From assembly GCA_944319885.1 (NCBI GenBank), contig CALUFC010000002.1, forward strand, positions 80,987 to 144,986: a stretch of 64,000 nt of DNA, written 5' to 3'. This document shows, piece after piece, positions 44,501 to 51,703 of this stretch. The notes under the pieces are model-generated. The model saw only the letters and a program-made list of their open reading frames with translations. It did no database searches and was not told the origin of the DNA. The position numbers and the translations under genes were made by a program. This DNA is from an uncultured Coriobacteriaceae bacterium. GTDB taxonomy: Bacteria; Actinomycetota; Coriobacteriia; Coriobacteriales; Coriobacteriaceae. Within the stretch, counting starts at the first letter, position 1. Each line of letters opens with the position of its first letter.

Positions 44501-46481
44501 AGCACTGATCATCCTCGGCATAGCAATCGCCCGAAACAGCGCCGCCAGTGTCCTCGACTCTTAGGTCGGTGATCTCGACCCACGTTGTATGCCAGTCATA
44601 ACCATACTGCGGAGCTTCGACCTCGAAGAGATAGGAGCCGAAGTTGTAGACCACCTCGGAATCGTAGTCGGGATTCTTGGTTTCCTCCGTTCGCGAGGCG
44701 TTGTAGTTCGCGGAAACCTTATCGATGTTCTGCTTGTCGATATTGAAGGCGCCAATCTGGAATGTGAAGGTGGCGGGAGTGCCGTTGCCGGTGTCGTTTT
44801 TGTACTCCTTTACACCGATAGCCCCGCTGTCGTAAATCGTGTTGAACGAGGTCTTATGGCTGCCATCGGGTTGCATGCCAAACGGCGCGGTCACGCCATA
44901 ATCATCTTCGCCAAGCACCCTGTTGTTCCAAGGACTCGATCCTGATTGCGCTTCACCGAGAGCGTTGACCTTCACCGCCTTCAGGTTCTGTCCCCAGTCC
45001 GTCTGGAAATCGACCTCGATTAAACTCCCTTCGTCCGGCAGCGCCATACCTTTGAGCCCGCCGGACTCCGAGCGCATCTGGAGCGTAAGTGTGTAGCGGT
45101 TGTTGTTGTCCTCTGCCTTGAGCTGGGCATTGAAACGACCTTTGGCGGAACCTTTGAGATCGGCATTCTTGGCGGGCGTACTTTGATGGACACCGTTCAC
45201 CGTCCCGCACTCAAATTGGTCCCCCGAAAGCGAATGGCCATCATCCGCATAGCGCTGCACCGAGAAGTACGGTGCGACGATCTCCTGGCCCTGCGATATG
45301 TCTCGAACCTTTGCAACGAAGTTGAGCATGCCGACGGAAGGCGCAACGGGAATAGACGACTCCCCACCAAACACCACATCACCCGTCACGCGCTGCTTGC
45401 CGGCGATCGTAGTGACTTCGGCATTCTTGAGCCAAATCATGGAGTCAAGATCCCATGTCATGAGGTCTTCGCTGAGCGGCAGCGTCGCACTCACGCGCAA
45501 CTTGCCTGTCCGCGCGGTGCCCATGCCGTCTTCGACTGCCAAGGCATAGCTTGTTGAATAGATGACGCTGTCGTAGGAACGCAGCACATCATTGCGCGAA
45601 CTCGAATCATGACCCGCCTCATCGTCTCCATCGAATTTGGCGGTTCCCGAATAAACGCTATCGAGTGTAAAGGCATCAATATACCAGGGAGCATCGCCCG
45701 CAGCGCGAGCGGCGCGCGAAGCTTCTTGCGCTTGAACAAGGTCTTTGCAAAGCAAGACGGGCGTACAAGCTTGCATCTCCACATCGCCCACGGCAAGCGA
45801 AAAGCCTGGGACCGTCTTGACCGAAGCGATGCCGTCCTCATCCATAACGGCGGTAGCCGCATCGAAGAAAACCGGCTGGCGCGCGGTACCCTGATCGACT
45901 TGCTCGAGAACACGAGCAGACGCATCGTCGCTCAACGTCAAGGGAATCGCGACATCGATCGTGTCCGTCGCTTCCAAGCTCGCACCGTCCTGCGGCATCA
46001 CCTCAAGCTTGAGAGCCTGAAAGACCCCATCGCCATCTTGTTCGGCAGCGCTTTGAGAGCCATCCTCCGCAACACGGACCCAGGACGTAGCCCCCTCGAT
46101 CGTTAAGCCGGCATCGGCATGACTAGCATTCCAAGAATCAAGGGTATCTGCAAGAGCGGCATCCTCGATACACACCCCCTCGGCAAGCACCGCATTCGCT
46201 CGAATGGGCGATTCGCTCGAGAGACAGGAGGATATACCCCCCGAAATAGAGATGTTGGCATCAATCCCCACCGTGCCGCTCTCCCCCCGAGACCAAGCAG
46301 CGGAAAGATCAACTGTTGTTTTGTTGTTTGATGAGCTGGTGATCGGGGATATTACACCGCTATTCTGGGAGTGATCCCTGCTCACGCCCTCAGCTGCGGA
46401 GGAAGCGGGCGCGAAGACGGCAACTACGCATGCAACGGTGCATGCGATTACCGCAAGCAGTGAACGGATCCTTATATTCAT
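41595..46481 (-). CDS. Large LPXTG-like surface protein / pilus tip adhesin with IPHAG sorting signal
   Basis: 1,628 residues. Signal peptide 1-30 (IRSLLAVIACTVACVVAVF...SAAEG), a very long Asp/Ser/Thr/Gly-rich beta-type body with no vWA or lectin domain that I can see, and a C-terminal CnaB/SpaA domain (about 1470-1565: PLAGAEFKLFKW, VYRLVETKAPTGYF). The sorting signal is IPHAG (1593-1597) rather than LPXTG, followed by a hydrophobic helix and RARLRRGGRL. First gene of the pilus operon with promoter TTGAAA-N16-TACAAT and ribosome site GGGGGAGG. Base composition is AT-richer than the neighbours. It probably caps the fibre; binding target unknown. Confidence 0.9.
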   Translation of the reverse strand: MNIRIRSLLAVIACTVACVVAVFAPASSAAEGVSRDHSQNSGVISPITSSSNNKTTVDLSAAWSRGESGTVGIDANISISGGISSCLSSESPIRANAVLAEGVCIEDAALADTLDSWNASHADAGLTIEGATSWVRVAEDGSQSAAEQDGDGVFQALKLEVMPQDGASLEATDTIDVAIPLTLSDDASARVLEQVDQGTARQPVFFDAATAVMDEDGIASVKTVPGFSLAVGDVEMQACTPVLLCKDLVQAQEASRAARAAGDAPWYIDAFTLDSVYSGTAKFDGDDEAGHDSSSRNDVLRSYDSVIYSTSYALAVEDGMGTARTGKLRVSATLPLSEDLMTWDLDSMIWLKNAEVTTIAGKQRVTGDVVFGGESSIPVAPSVGMLNFVAKVRDISQGQEIVAPYFSVQRYADDGHSLSGDQFECGTVNGVHQSTPAKNADLKGSAKGRFNAQLKAEDNNNRYTLTLQMRSESGGLKGMALPDEGSLIEVDFQTDWGQNLKAVKVNALGEAQSGSSPWNNRVLGEDDYGVTAPFGMQPDGSHKTSFNTIYDSGAIGVKEYKNDTGNGTPATFTFQIGAFNIDKQNIDKVSANYNASRTEETKNPDYDSEVVYNFGSYLFEVEAPQYGYDWHTTWVEITDLRVEDTGGAVSGDCYAEDDQCSQIHSPGAPVEGDHGFHINYNTTIIHGYTTERIEDDGSLTKMYSIPDGSNLDGGSHSGIYEVSPGESFVTASQNQYHFLDDDSTSYFSRLDAPRYVTKFMKFDDEVFEVNGDMLDEVPIESAVFSQDSGWLHHGDAETTVKYVTKPGGWSSDEELLTTHLGNDNATHFEDKPTGSLSVHSSYEDAIASGDPIVGVVYDILVDKQMMEDHFAYQKTGFRVATSLYVQIRSVPMRIKTDAAVRDGEAITKKDDPRLVGILTWDSTTSCVDLYRTETNALSGKTEYVNTNAYRRRSDTTTTLGKWQWAHRSGLGTFSDNIFTGYKKAEFDASGNVSKMAESAARLNGGYDNTPAAGGASFYVRLNGVDVKKEVAQQSEGLPKVNFNLDEGQRRVDFSIDAQHTGSDLSRLTDTVTLTDTIPAGMNPVNPDGATPEERWGIAYGGDYRQDGTTNGGAGGEWVADGDDTVSVDASDTEAWDTMQSAMDGWSGSTSKLSYTVDERANEDGSTTLTWTFNNVPVSYNLPKIHYSVRLGSSDDPFKDLANGDSLANTVSASLAVSGAADSSSATVAVVRSQSAAVIKTPKVEQRNAEGTDPMGFDITFMNNADDDTAPLQLLSVVDILPGADDGSWSTTAEDIRELEDYKLKNVSFNAAGFPEDRSLYMAYMIPGYLSRENMRAMQKDGTLWDSMTHLGFGGDGWQHERIRFNADGSLDASSKQAVENALDGQEILAIGFFTLGTTPVPPGAVLSLSFDYGWDDARTELLHNTSDTFTNTVTLEAHALKKAVSSTATTAPTPADVDFSFAKVDGDSTTVPLAGAEFKLFKWNGDGEAPQDGLLDVEDPGSSWELVQTQESAEDTGLVSFAKLKSGVYRLVETKAPTGYFQPTGQWNVTVDALDDESPISIVAVADGATMPPAFATTDSGSWQLPNYRPMDIPHAGGRGIAMFVAAGVAVSAVGFVVRARLRRGGRL

Positions 46482-46733
46482 TTTATGTACCTCCCCCGCT
46501 ATAACACGTTTCTATTGTATGCGGGGCTATACATTTTTCAATCTATTCTTTCTACATCCCTGTAATTCAGTTCGCTCTTCCTATGGCTTAATCCCCCTCA
46601 CGCCAGCACTGACCTGCTCGTTCTTTTGCTCGAAATCTGAACTACGACGGAATTGGACATTACCTTGAAATATGTAGGAGGTATCCCAAAAGAGGACCAC
46701 GATCGTGTGGAAGGTACTTCTTCTCGTCCTGTC
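46482..46733. other. Leader and intergenic region of the pilus operon
   Basis: About 250 bases without a gene between the ppaC terminator and the surface-protein start; the promoter is at its left end. Upstream of the promoter the DNA is AT-rich and could hold regulator sites; no clear operator was seen. Confidence 0.5.
46514..46541 (-). promoter_or_regulatory. Promoter of the pilus operon
   Basis: On the minus strand TTGAAA (46536-46541) and TACAAT (46514-46519) are 16 bases apart, giving a start near 46507 and a 26-base leader with GGGGGAGG before ATG 46481. Confidence 0.65.
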
Positions 46734-46777
46734 AAAAAGGAAGGGATGCCCGAGCAACCGGGCATCCCTTCCTTTTT
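46734..46777 (-). terminator. Bidirectional terminator after ppaC
   Basis: A perfect 19-bp inverted repeat, each arm being five A/T followed by GGAAGGGATGCCCG or its complement, with a 6-base loop. It has T5 runs on both strands, so it stops ppaC transcription and blocks reading in the other direction. Confidence 0.93.
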
Positions 46778-46810
46778 CAATGAAACGATGCTGCGAACGC
46801 GATGCCGAAG

Positions 46811-47734
46811 CTATTCGGCCGCCATGATGGGCGCGGCCACCTGCTTCTTGCGGGAGAGCACGCCGGGCATCCAGACGCCCTCGGGCACGTCCTCGATTGC
46901 AAGGCCCTTCTGCGCGATGGCGGTGTCGCCCTCGAGCAGCACCTGCGAGCCCTCCTCCATGATGTCGGTCAGACACAGCACGATGCCGTCGGCGCCCTTC
47001 TCGGTCATATAGGCGCGCATGGCCTCGCGAATCTCGGGGATCATGCCGAGTGCGCGGCTCTTATCAACCGTCTCGTACTGGCCGATGAGCAGCTTCTTGC
47101 CGCCCACCTCGAAGAGCTTGATGTCGTTGCCCACCATCTGCTCGGGCGTGAAGGAGCCAGACGGACGGGAAAGGAAGACCTCCATGCCGAACTTGACGGG
47201 ATCAACGGCGAGCTGCTCGCCAAGACGCTGGGCGATGGTGGCATCGATGGCGGTGGCGGTGGGGCTCTTGAGCATGAGGGTGTCGGTCATCATGGCCGAG
47301 AGCAGAAGCTTCGCCTGCGTGTCAGAGATCTCCTGGCCAAGCACGTCGAAGAGTTTCGCGACGATCGAGCAGCTCGAACCCCACGGCAGCGCGATGATAT
47401 GGAGCGGGCCGGCAGTGGTAAAGCCGCCGAAGCGGTGATGATCGACCACGCCCACAATCTGTGCGTGCTCGAGGCCCTGCACCGACTGGCCGGCCTCGTT
47501 GTGATCGGTGAGCAGCACCTGCTGGCCCTCCTCAACGCGCTCGATAAAGCGTGGCTCGTCGACGCCGACCTCGGCCAGCAGCTTCGCCGACTCGGCGGGC
47601 AGTTTGCCCAGGCAGCATGCCTCGTAGGTGTCACCGTTGTAATTGACCTGGTTTAAAAGCTGCGACAAAACGACCGCCGACATAATGGCGTCGTTATCGG
47701 GATTGAGATGTCCGAAGACGAGAACGTTGCTCAT
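46811..47734 (-). CDS. ppaC: Manganese-dependent inorganic pyrophosphatase
   Basis: Family II (DHH) pyrophosphatase, 307 residues from ATG 47734 (GGAGG five bases upstream). Splits PPi to phosphate with Mn/Co. Metal-site motifs: VFGHLNPDNDAIMSA (His and two Asp), LLTDHNEAGQS, and the DHH box IVGVVDHHRFGGF near 90-102. The C-terminal domain has substrate-binding SRKKQVAAP (Arg-Lys-Lys). No CBS insert, so not the regulated subtype. Confidence 0.96.
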   Translation of the reverse strand: MSNVLVFGHLNPDNDAIMSAVVLSQLLNQVNYNGDTYEACCLGKLPAESAKLLAEVGVDEPRFIERVEEGQQVLLTDHNEAGQSVQGLEHAQIVGVVDHHRFGGFTTAGPLHIIALPWGSSCSIVAKLFDVLGQEISDTQAKLLLSAMMTDTLMLKSPTATAIDATIAQRLGEQLAVDPVKFGMEVFLSRPSGSFTPEQMVGNDIKLFEVGGKKLLIGQYETVDKSRALGMIPEIREAMRAYMTEKGADGIVLCLTDIMEEGSQVLLEGDTAIAQKGLAIEDVPEGVWMPGVLSRKKQVAAPIMAAE

Positions 47735-47802
47735 GCTTCCTCCGTGTTTCGATGCCGGCGATGCCGGCGTACCAGACTTGTTGGTTATCGTAGCACGCGC
47801 GG

Positions 47803-48762
47803 CTACGCTGCGTCCTCGGTGGCCTGCAGCGCGACGAAGGCAGCACCATAGATGCCGGCGTCGTTGCCAAGCGAGGCGATCTCGATGGGCGTATCGGCGG
47901 AAACGGCAAATGCATACCGGCGATAACTTGCCAGTAAACGCTCCATGAAGAGATCGGACGAGTTGGACGTACCGCCGCCCAGCACGAATGCCTGCGGATC
48001 GACCACGCACGCGATGATGGCGAGCGCGCGGCCGAGGTAATCGCACATGGTGTCGATAGCTGCCCACGCGGCCTCGTCGCCGGCAGAGGCGGCGGCGAAC
48101 ACCGAGCGGGAATCGCTCGGTCCCTCGAGCTCCACCGGCTCAAGCCCGCGCTGCTCGCACTCGGCCTTATAGCTCGCAACGATGCCGGTAGCCGAAGCAT
48201 ACTGCTCGAGATGGCCCTTGCCGCCGCAACCGCACGTGCGCTCTTCGTCGGGGTTCATACACAGATGACCGATCTCGCCGCCGGCGCCCACAACGCCGCC
48301 CACCACATGGCCGTCCACCACAACGCCGCCGCCCACGCCGGTGCCGAGCGTTACGAAGACGAGGCTTTGGTAGTCCTTGCCGCTGCCGGCCCAGAGCTCG
48401 CCCATCGCAGCAGCATTGGCATCGTTTTCAAATTTCACCGCAGCTGCCGGGCAAGCACGCCCGAGTGCATCGGCAAGGCCGGGAGCGTTGATCTGAATAT
48501 TGGCCTGCATGCGAATCACGCCGTCGGCGGGCACCGGACACGGGATGGCCAGACCGATACCGTTCACGTTGTCCGCCGATTCGCTTGCCGCGGCGAGCAG
48601 CGCTGCGATGCCATCGGTCACCGCTTGGTAGCCATCCGCGTCGATCAGCGGCGGCGTGGGCACGCTCCCCTTCCCCAGAAGCTCGCCATCCTTGTCGAAC
48701 AGGCCCATCTTGACGGACGTGCCGCCCACGTCGAGTCCAATAAACAACTGCTTGTCAGCCAT
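47803..48762 (-). CDS. ROK-family glucokinase
   Basis: 319 residues from ATG 48762 (GGGGG upstream; a TTG four codons earlier is less likely). Phosphorylates glucose at C6. ATP site GLDVGGTSVKMGLFDKDG near 8-25; catalytic Asp in FENDANAAAMGEL; the ROK signature LGTGVGGGVVVDG; zinc site HLCMNP...CGCGGKGHLEQYAS with three cysteines. N-acyl-mannosamine kinase is the alternative ROK activity, but the motif set fits glucokinase. Confidence 0.92.
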   Translation of the reverse strand: MADKQLFIGLDVGGTSVKMGLFDKDGELLGKGSVPTPPLIDADGYQAVTDGIAALLAAASESADNVNGIGLAIPCPVPADGVIRMQANIQINAPGLADALGRACPAAAVKFENDANAAAMGELWAGSGKDYQSLVFVTLGTGVGGGVVVDGHVVGGVVGAGGEIGHLCMNPDEERTCGCGGKGHLEQYASATGIVASYKAECEQRGLEPVELEGPSDSRSVFAAASAGDEAAWAAIDTMCDYLGRALAIIACVVDPQAFVLGGGTSNSSDLFMERLLASYRRYAFAVSADTPIEIASLGNDAGIYGAAFVALQATEDAA

Positions 48763-48914
48763 AACCGCCCCCAAATCTCATCATCGCGATATCAAGCAGG
48801 GCATCCAACGCCCCGCGTCGCTCCCTGCCATTGTGCCACGGCGCAAGCGCTCGGCACCGGCGAGTTCGGGTTGCGGCATGAAGCCGCCTGTGACAGGACG
48901 AGGCAACGTGCCCG

Positions 48915-50276
48915 CTAGGCAGCTCGGCGACTCCGGATGGAAGAAATGACGACGCCGATAAGTGCGCCCACAAGCGCCGGCACGACCCACGCCATGCCCC
49001 AATCTGCAAGCGGCAGGGCGTCGAAAACCATCCACAGCTCGGGCGCCACCGCATCGCGCAACGCACATGCCACGCTTGCCACGGCAGTCAGGCAAACCAC
49101 CGTGCGCCACACCGCTGGCACGGCATCGCACGCGCGGTGCAGCATGCCCATCACCACAAGCACGATCGCGATGGGATAGAGCGCACCCAGCAGCGGCACC
49201 GAAAACGTCAGGATGGCATCGAGCCCGATGTTTGACAGCGCGCAGGAGAACAGCGCGAACCCGATGGCCCATGCGCGATACGGCACGCGCGGAACCTCCT
49301 GCGCAAAGTAGCTGCCGCAGCAGCTGATAAGGCCGATGCACACGTTTAAGCAGGCAAGCAGGAAAATCGCAGCAACTACGAGCGTGCCTGCCCAGCCAAA
49401 GTGTGCCGTCGCCGAAGCGGTGATGACCGCGGCACCGTTGCCCACACCGGCAAGCACCTCAGACTGCTCGAATCCCACGGCGGCCAGCCCGCCGTAAACC
49501 ATCATGAGCAGCACACCCGCAACCACGCCGGATCGACATACCTCGCGCGTGATGCCGCCAGGCTCGGTCACGCCAAGCTGCTGGATGTTGCGCGCGATCA
49601 CGATACCGAAGGTCAGCGATGCAAGCAGATCCATGGTCTGATATCCCGTGAGAAACCCTTGCACCGCGGGGCGGGTATCGTATGGCGCCACTGCAGACGC
49701 CGCGGGCAGCTCGACCATACCGAGCAAAGACGCGATCGACGCCCCCACCACGGCAACGATGAGCAGCATGAGCGCGGGACCGGTGATGCGCCCCAAGAGG
49801 CGCGTCAGGCGCCCCGGATGCATGGCGAGCACGAACGCCACCGCAAAAAACAGCACCGAAAACGCCAGCCGCACCACCTCGAGCGGCATATCCTGAGGCA
49901 GAAGGGGCAGCAGCATCTCAAATGCCGTCGACGAGGTGCGCGGGATGGCGAGGCACGGCCCAATGGCCAGGTAGACCGCCGCGACGAATAGGCGCGAGAA
50001 CACCGGATGCACGCGATCGGCCAGCTCGCGCACCGTGCCGGCAAGCGCCACCGCCACGATGCCCAGTACCGGTAGCCCCACGCCCGCGAGGAAGAATCCC
50101 GCTATAGCCGGGATGGTCGATGTGCCTGCCTGCACACCCAAAAGCGGCGGCAAGATGAGATTCCCCGCTCCAAAGAACATCGAAAAGAGCGTGGCCCCCA
50201 CCACCAAGCTCTCCCGAGCCCCCAGGCATTTGCTATCGGCGAAAGTGCGTTGGGTATCATGCGTATCTAACACCAC
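48915..50276 (-). CDS. brnQ: Branched-chain amino-acid transporter (LIVCS family)
   Basis: 453 residues, about 12 membrane helices. Secondary transporter of Leu/Ile/Val with Na+ or H+. BrnQ marks: SLVVGATLFSMFFGAGNLILPP near the N-terminus, GPCLAIPRTSSTAFEM, and GYQTMDLLASLTFGIVI. GTG 50276 is the start, with AGGA about nine bases upstream. Monocistronic. Confidence 0.95.
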   Translation of the reverse strand: MVLDTHDTQRTFADSKCLGARESLVVGATLFSMFFGAGNLILPPLLGVQAGTSTIPAIAGFFLAGVGLPVLGIVAVALAGTVRELADRVHPVFSRLFVAAVYLAIGPCLAIPRTSSTAFEMLLPLLPQDMPLEVVRLAFSVLFFAVAFVLAMHPGRLTRLLGRITGPALMLLIVAVVGASIASLLGMVELPAASAVAPYDTRPAVQGFLTGYQTMDLLASLTFGIVIARNIQQLGVTEPGGITREVCRSGVVAGVLLMMVYGGLAAVGFEQSEVLAGVGNGAAVITASATAHFGWAGTLVVAAIFLLACLNVCIGLISCCGSYFAQEVPRVPYRAWAIGFALFSCALSNIGLDAILTFSVPLLGALYPIAIVLVVMGMLHRACDAVPAVWRTVVCLTAVASVACALRDAVAPELWMVFDALPLADWGMAWVVPALVGALIGVVISSIRSRRAA

Positions 50277-50297
50277 GTCGAACGTTCCTTACTGTGA

Positions 50298-51416
50298 CTA
50301 CAAACCATACCGAGCGAAAATACGCCCTCTGTTGGCGATCAGATGCTCTCTCATGTAGGGCAATGAAAATGCAACGTATCCCGTTGCCGTCGATTCAATA
50401 ATCTGCCGTGCGATAAGAATGCGCCGGTAGCTGTTAGCGTCCGCAGTTGATCTCCCCATGCGCTCCGCAACCTTTCCCGTCGCCGAAGCGCCTGCATCCT
50501 CGCACATCGCAAACAAGTACTCGACCGCCGGCAACGTAAGATCTGCGAGCGCCGTATCGAGTACGGCGCTGCCATATTCCTTGCGTGCCGCTGCAATACC
50601 GCGTTCGACATCATCCTCGTTTATCTGCAACGATACATCGGCATGGCGCCTTGCCGTACGCCATACGCTATACCCCACGAGCTGCGTGAGGTAGGCATAA
50701 CCCTCTGTAGCGGCCGCCATTGCCGAAAGGGCATTATCCCCAATGGACAGGCCCGACCGCTCGATGGTCGCCTTAAGCGCGCGTGACACCTCGTTGATTG
50801 GTATGTTCGCGAGCTCCTCGCTCTTTGCACGGCGCAGAAACGTCAGCGACTTGCTGTTGAGCAAGTCGAGCACACCTGTCGTGATGCCGGCAAAGACGAG
50901 CGCAACGTTCTGACGCTCTCGAATCATGAGCTGCACGCACGAGGCTATTGTCCCCATCGCATCTCGATCCGCATTTTGCGCCTCGTCAAGCGTTATGAGA
51001 AGCCCGGCGCCGCTATCGGTCAGCTTGCGCACGGCACGTTCAAATAGCTCGCGAAATGTTGCATCCTCAGACAAGAGGCCCGCGTCGAGCTCGGCAGCAA
51101 TGACGGGAAGGGTCACGCCGACTTTCACGCCTTTCATACGGAGCGGAGCGCGCAGCTGACGTACGATCGAATCGCACATGTCCTCATCAGACACCACGTT
51201 AACAACGCGCCATCCCTTTGCCAGCGCCATCTCGCCCAGCTCGGTAAGGAGAACCGTCTTACCCGAACCGCGCGGACCGGTGATGCGCATGAGACGACCA
51301 GGGGCACCTGGTCCTTCAAGCAGCCCGTCGGAGAAGTCCTCCAAAACAGACTCCCTGCCCATGAGAACAGGAGGGGTCATTCCCGCCGTTGGCTTAAAGG
51401 GATTGATGAGCTCCAT
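50298..51416 (-). CDS. Orphan AAA+ ATPase (Orc1/Cdc6-like P-loop)
   Basis: 372 residues. Walker A TGPRGSGKTVLL at about 46-57, Walker B GLLITLDEAQNA, then a C-terminal winged-helix-like part (TLPAVEYLFAMCEDAGASATGKVAERMGRS). This is the AAA_16/Orc1-like ATPase family often found near phage, plasmid or defence loci, but no such partner is here. Function unknown. ATG 51416 lies 44 bases after a 9-bp tandem repeat. Confidence 0.87.
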   Translation of the reverse strand: MELINPFKPTAGMTPPVLMGRESVLEDFSDGLLEGPGAPGRLMRITGPRGSGKTVLLTELGEMALAKGWRVVNVVSDEDMCDSIVRQLRAPLRMKGVKVGVTLPVIAAELDAGLLSEDATFRELFERAVRKLTDSGAGLLITLDEAQNADRDAMGTIASCVQLMIRERQNVALVFAGITTGVLDLLNSKSLTFLRRAKSEELANIPINEVSRALKATIERSGLSIGDNALSAMAAATEGYAYLTQLVGYSVWRTARRHADVSLQINEDDVERGIAAARKEYGSAVLDTALADLTLPAVEYLFAMCEDAGASATGKVAERMGRSTADANSYRRILIARQIIESTATGYVAFSLPYMREHLIANRGRIFARYGL

Positions 51417-51459
51417 GGGTACCTCCTACGGCCGTCATGCTGATATGACGATACCGGTT

Positions 51460-51522
51460 GCAGAAATTGCAGAAACTGCAGAAACTGCAGAAACTGCAGA
51501 AACTGCAGAAACTGCAGAAACG
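51460..51522. repeat. Seven 9-bp tandem repeats
   Basis: Units of GCAGAAACT: the first reads GCAGAAATT, five are identical, the last is GCAGAAACG. Each copy joint forms a CTGCAG. The array lies between 44 and 106 bases upstream of the orphan ATPase, in its promoter or leader. Being a multiple of three it would not shift a frame but could change promoter spacing or an mRNA structure. Confidence 0.9.
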
Positions 51523-51608
51523 AATCCAAGCCGAGAGCCCCTTGGAAAACACTTCCCTTCCGCCGTCGTCGACCATCGCGAAGATCGGCCCAGCCGCCTC
51601 CCAAGCGC

Positions 51609-51686
51609 CCGCTCCATACGACTTATCGCGAGTTCCGCAGCCGCGAAGCGGCGAGGACTGTCCGAGCAGGAAGTCGTATGGAGCGG
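51609..51686. repeat. 78-bp inverted-repeat element after pcrA
   Basis: Perfect 16-bp arms CCGCTCCATACGACTT (51609-51624) and its complement (51671-51686) enclose 46 bases that hold a second hairpin GCCGC/GCGGC. It lies just after the pcrA stop. No T-run follows, so it may be a structured 3' end or a small element. Confidence 0.7.
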
Positions 51687-51703
51687 ACGCCCCCAAGGTG
51701 CTA

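Noticed and set aside
48781..49341. Plus- and minus-strand frames overlapping the brnQ 3' end and glucokinase start region
   Set aside because: Shadow frames of brnQ; no domain and no ribosome site.
51460..51522. CRISPR array
   Set aside because: Units are 9 bp without spacers and there are no cas genes.
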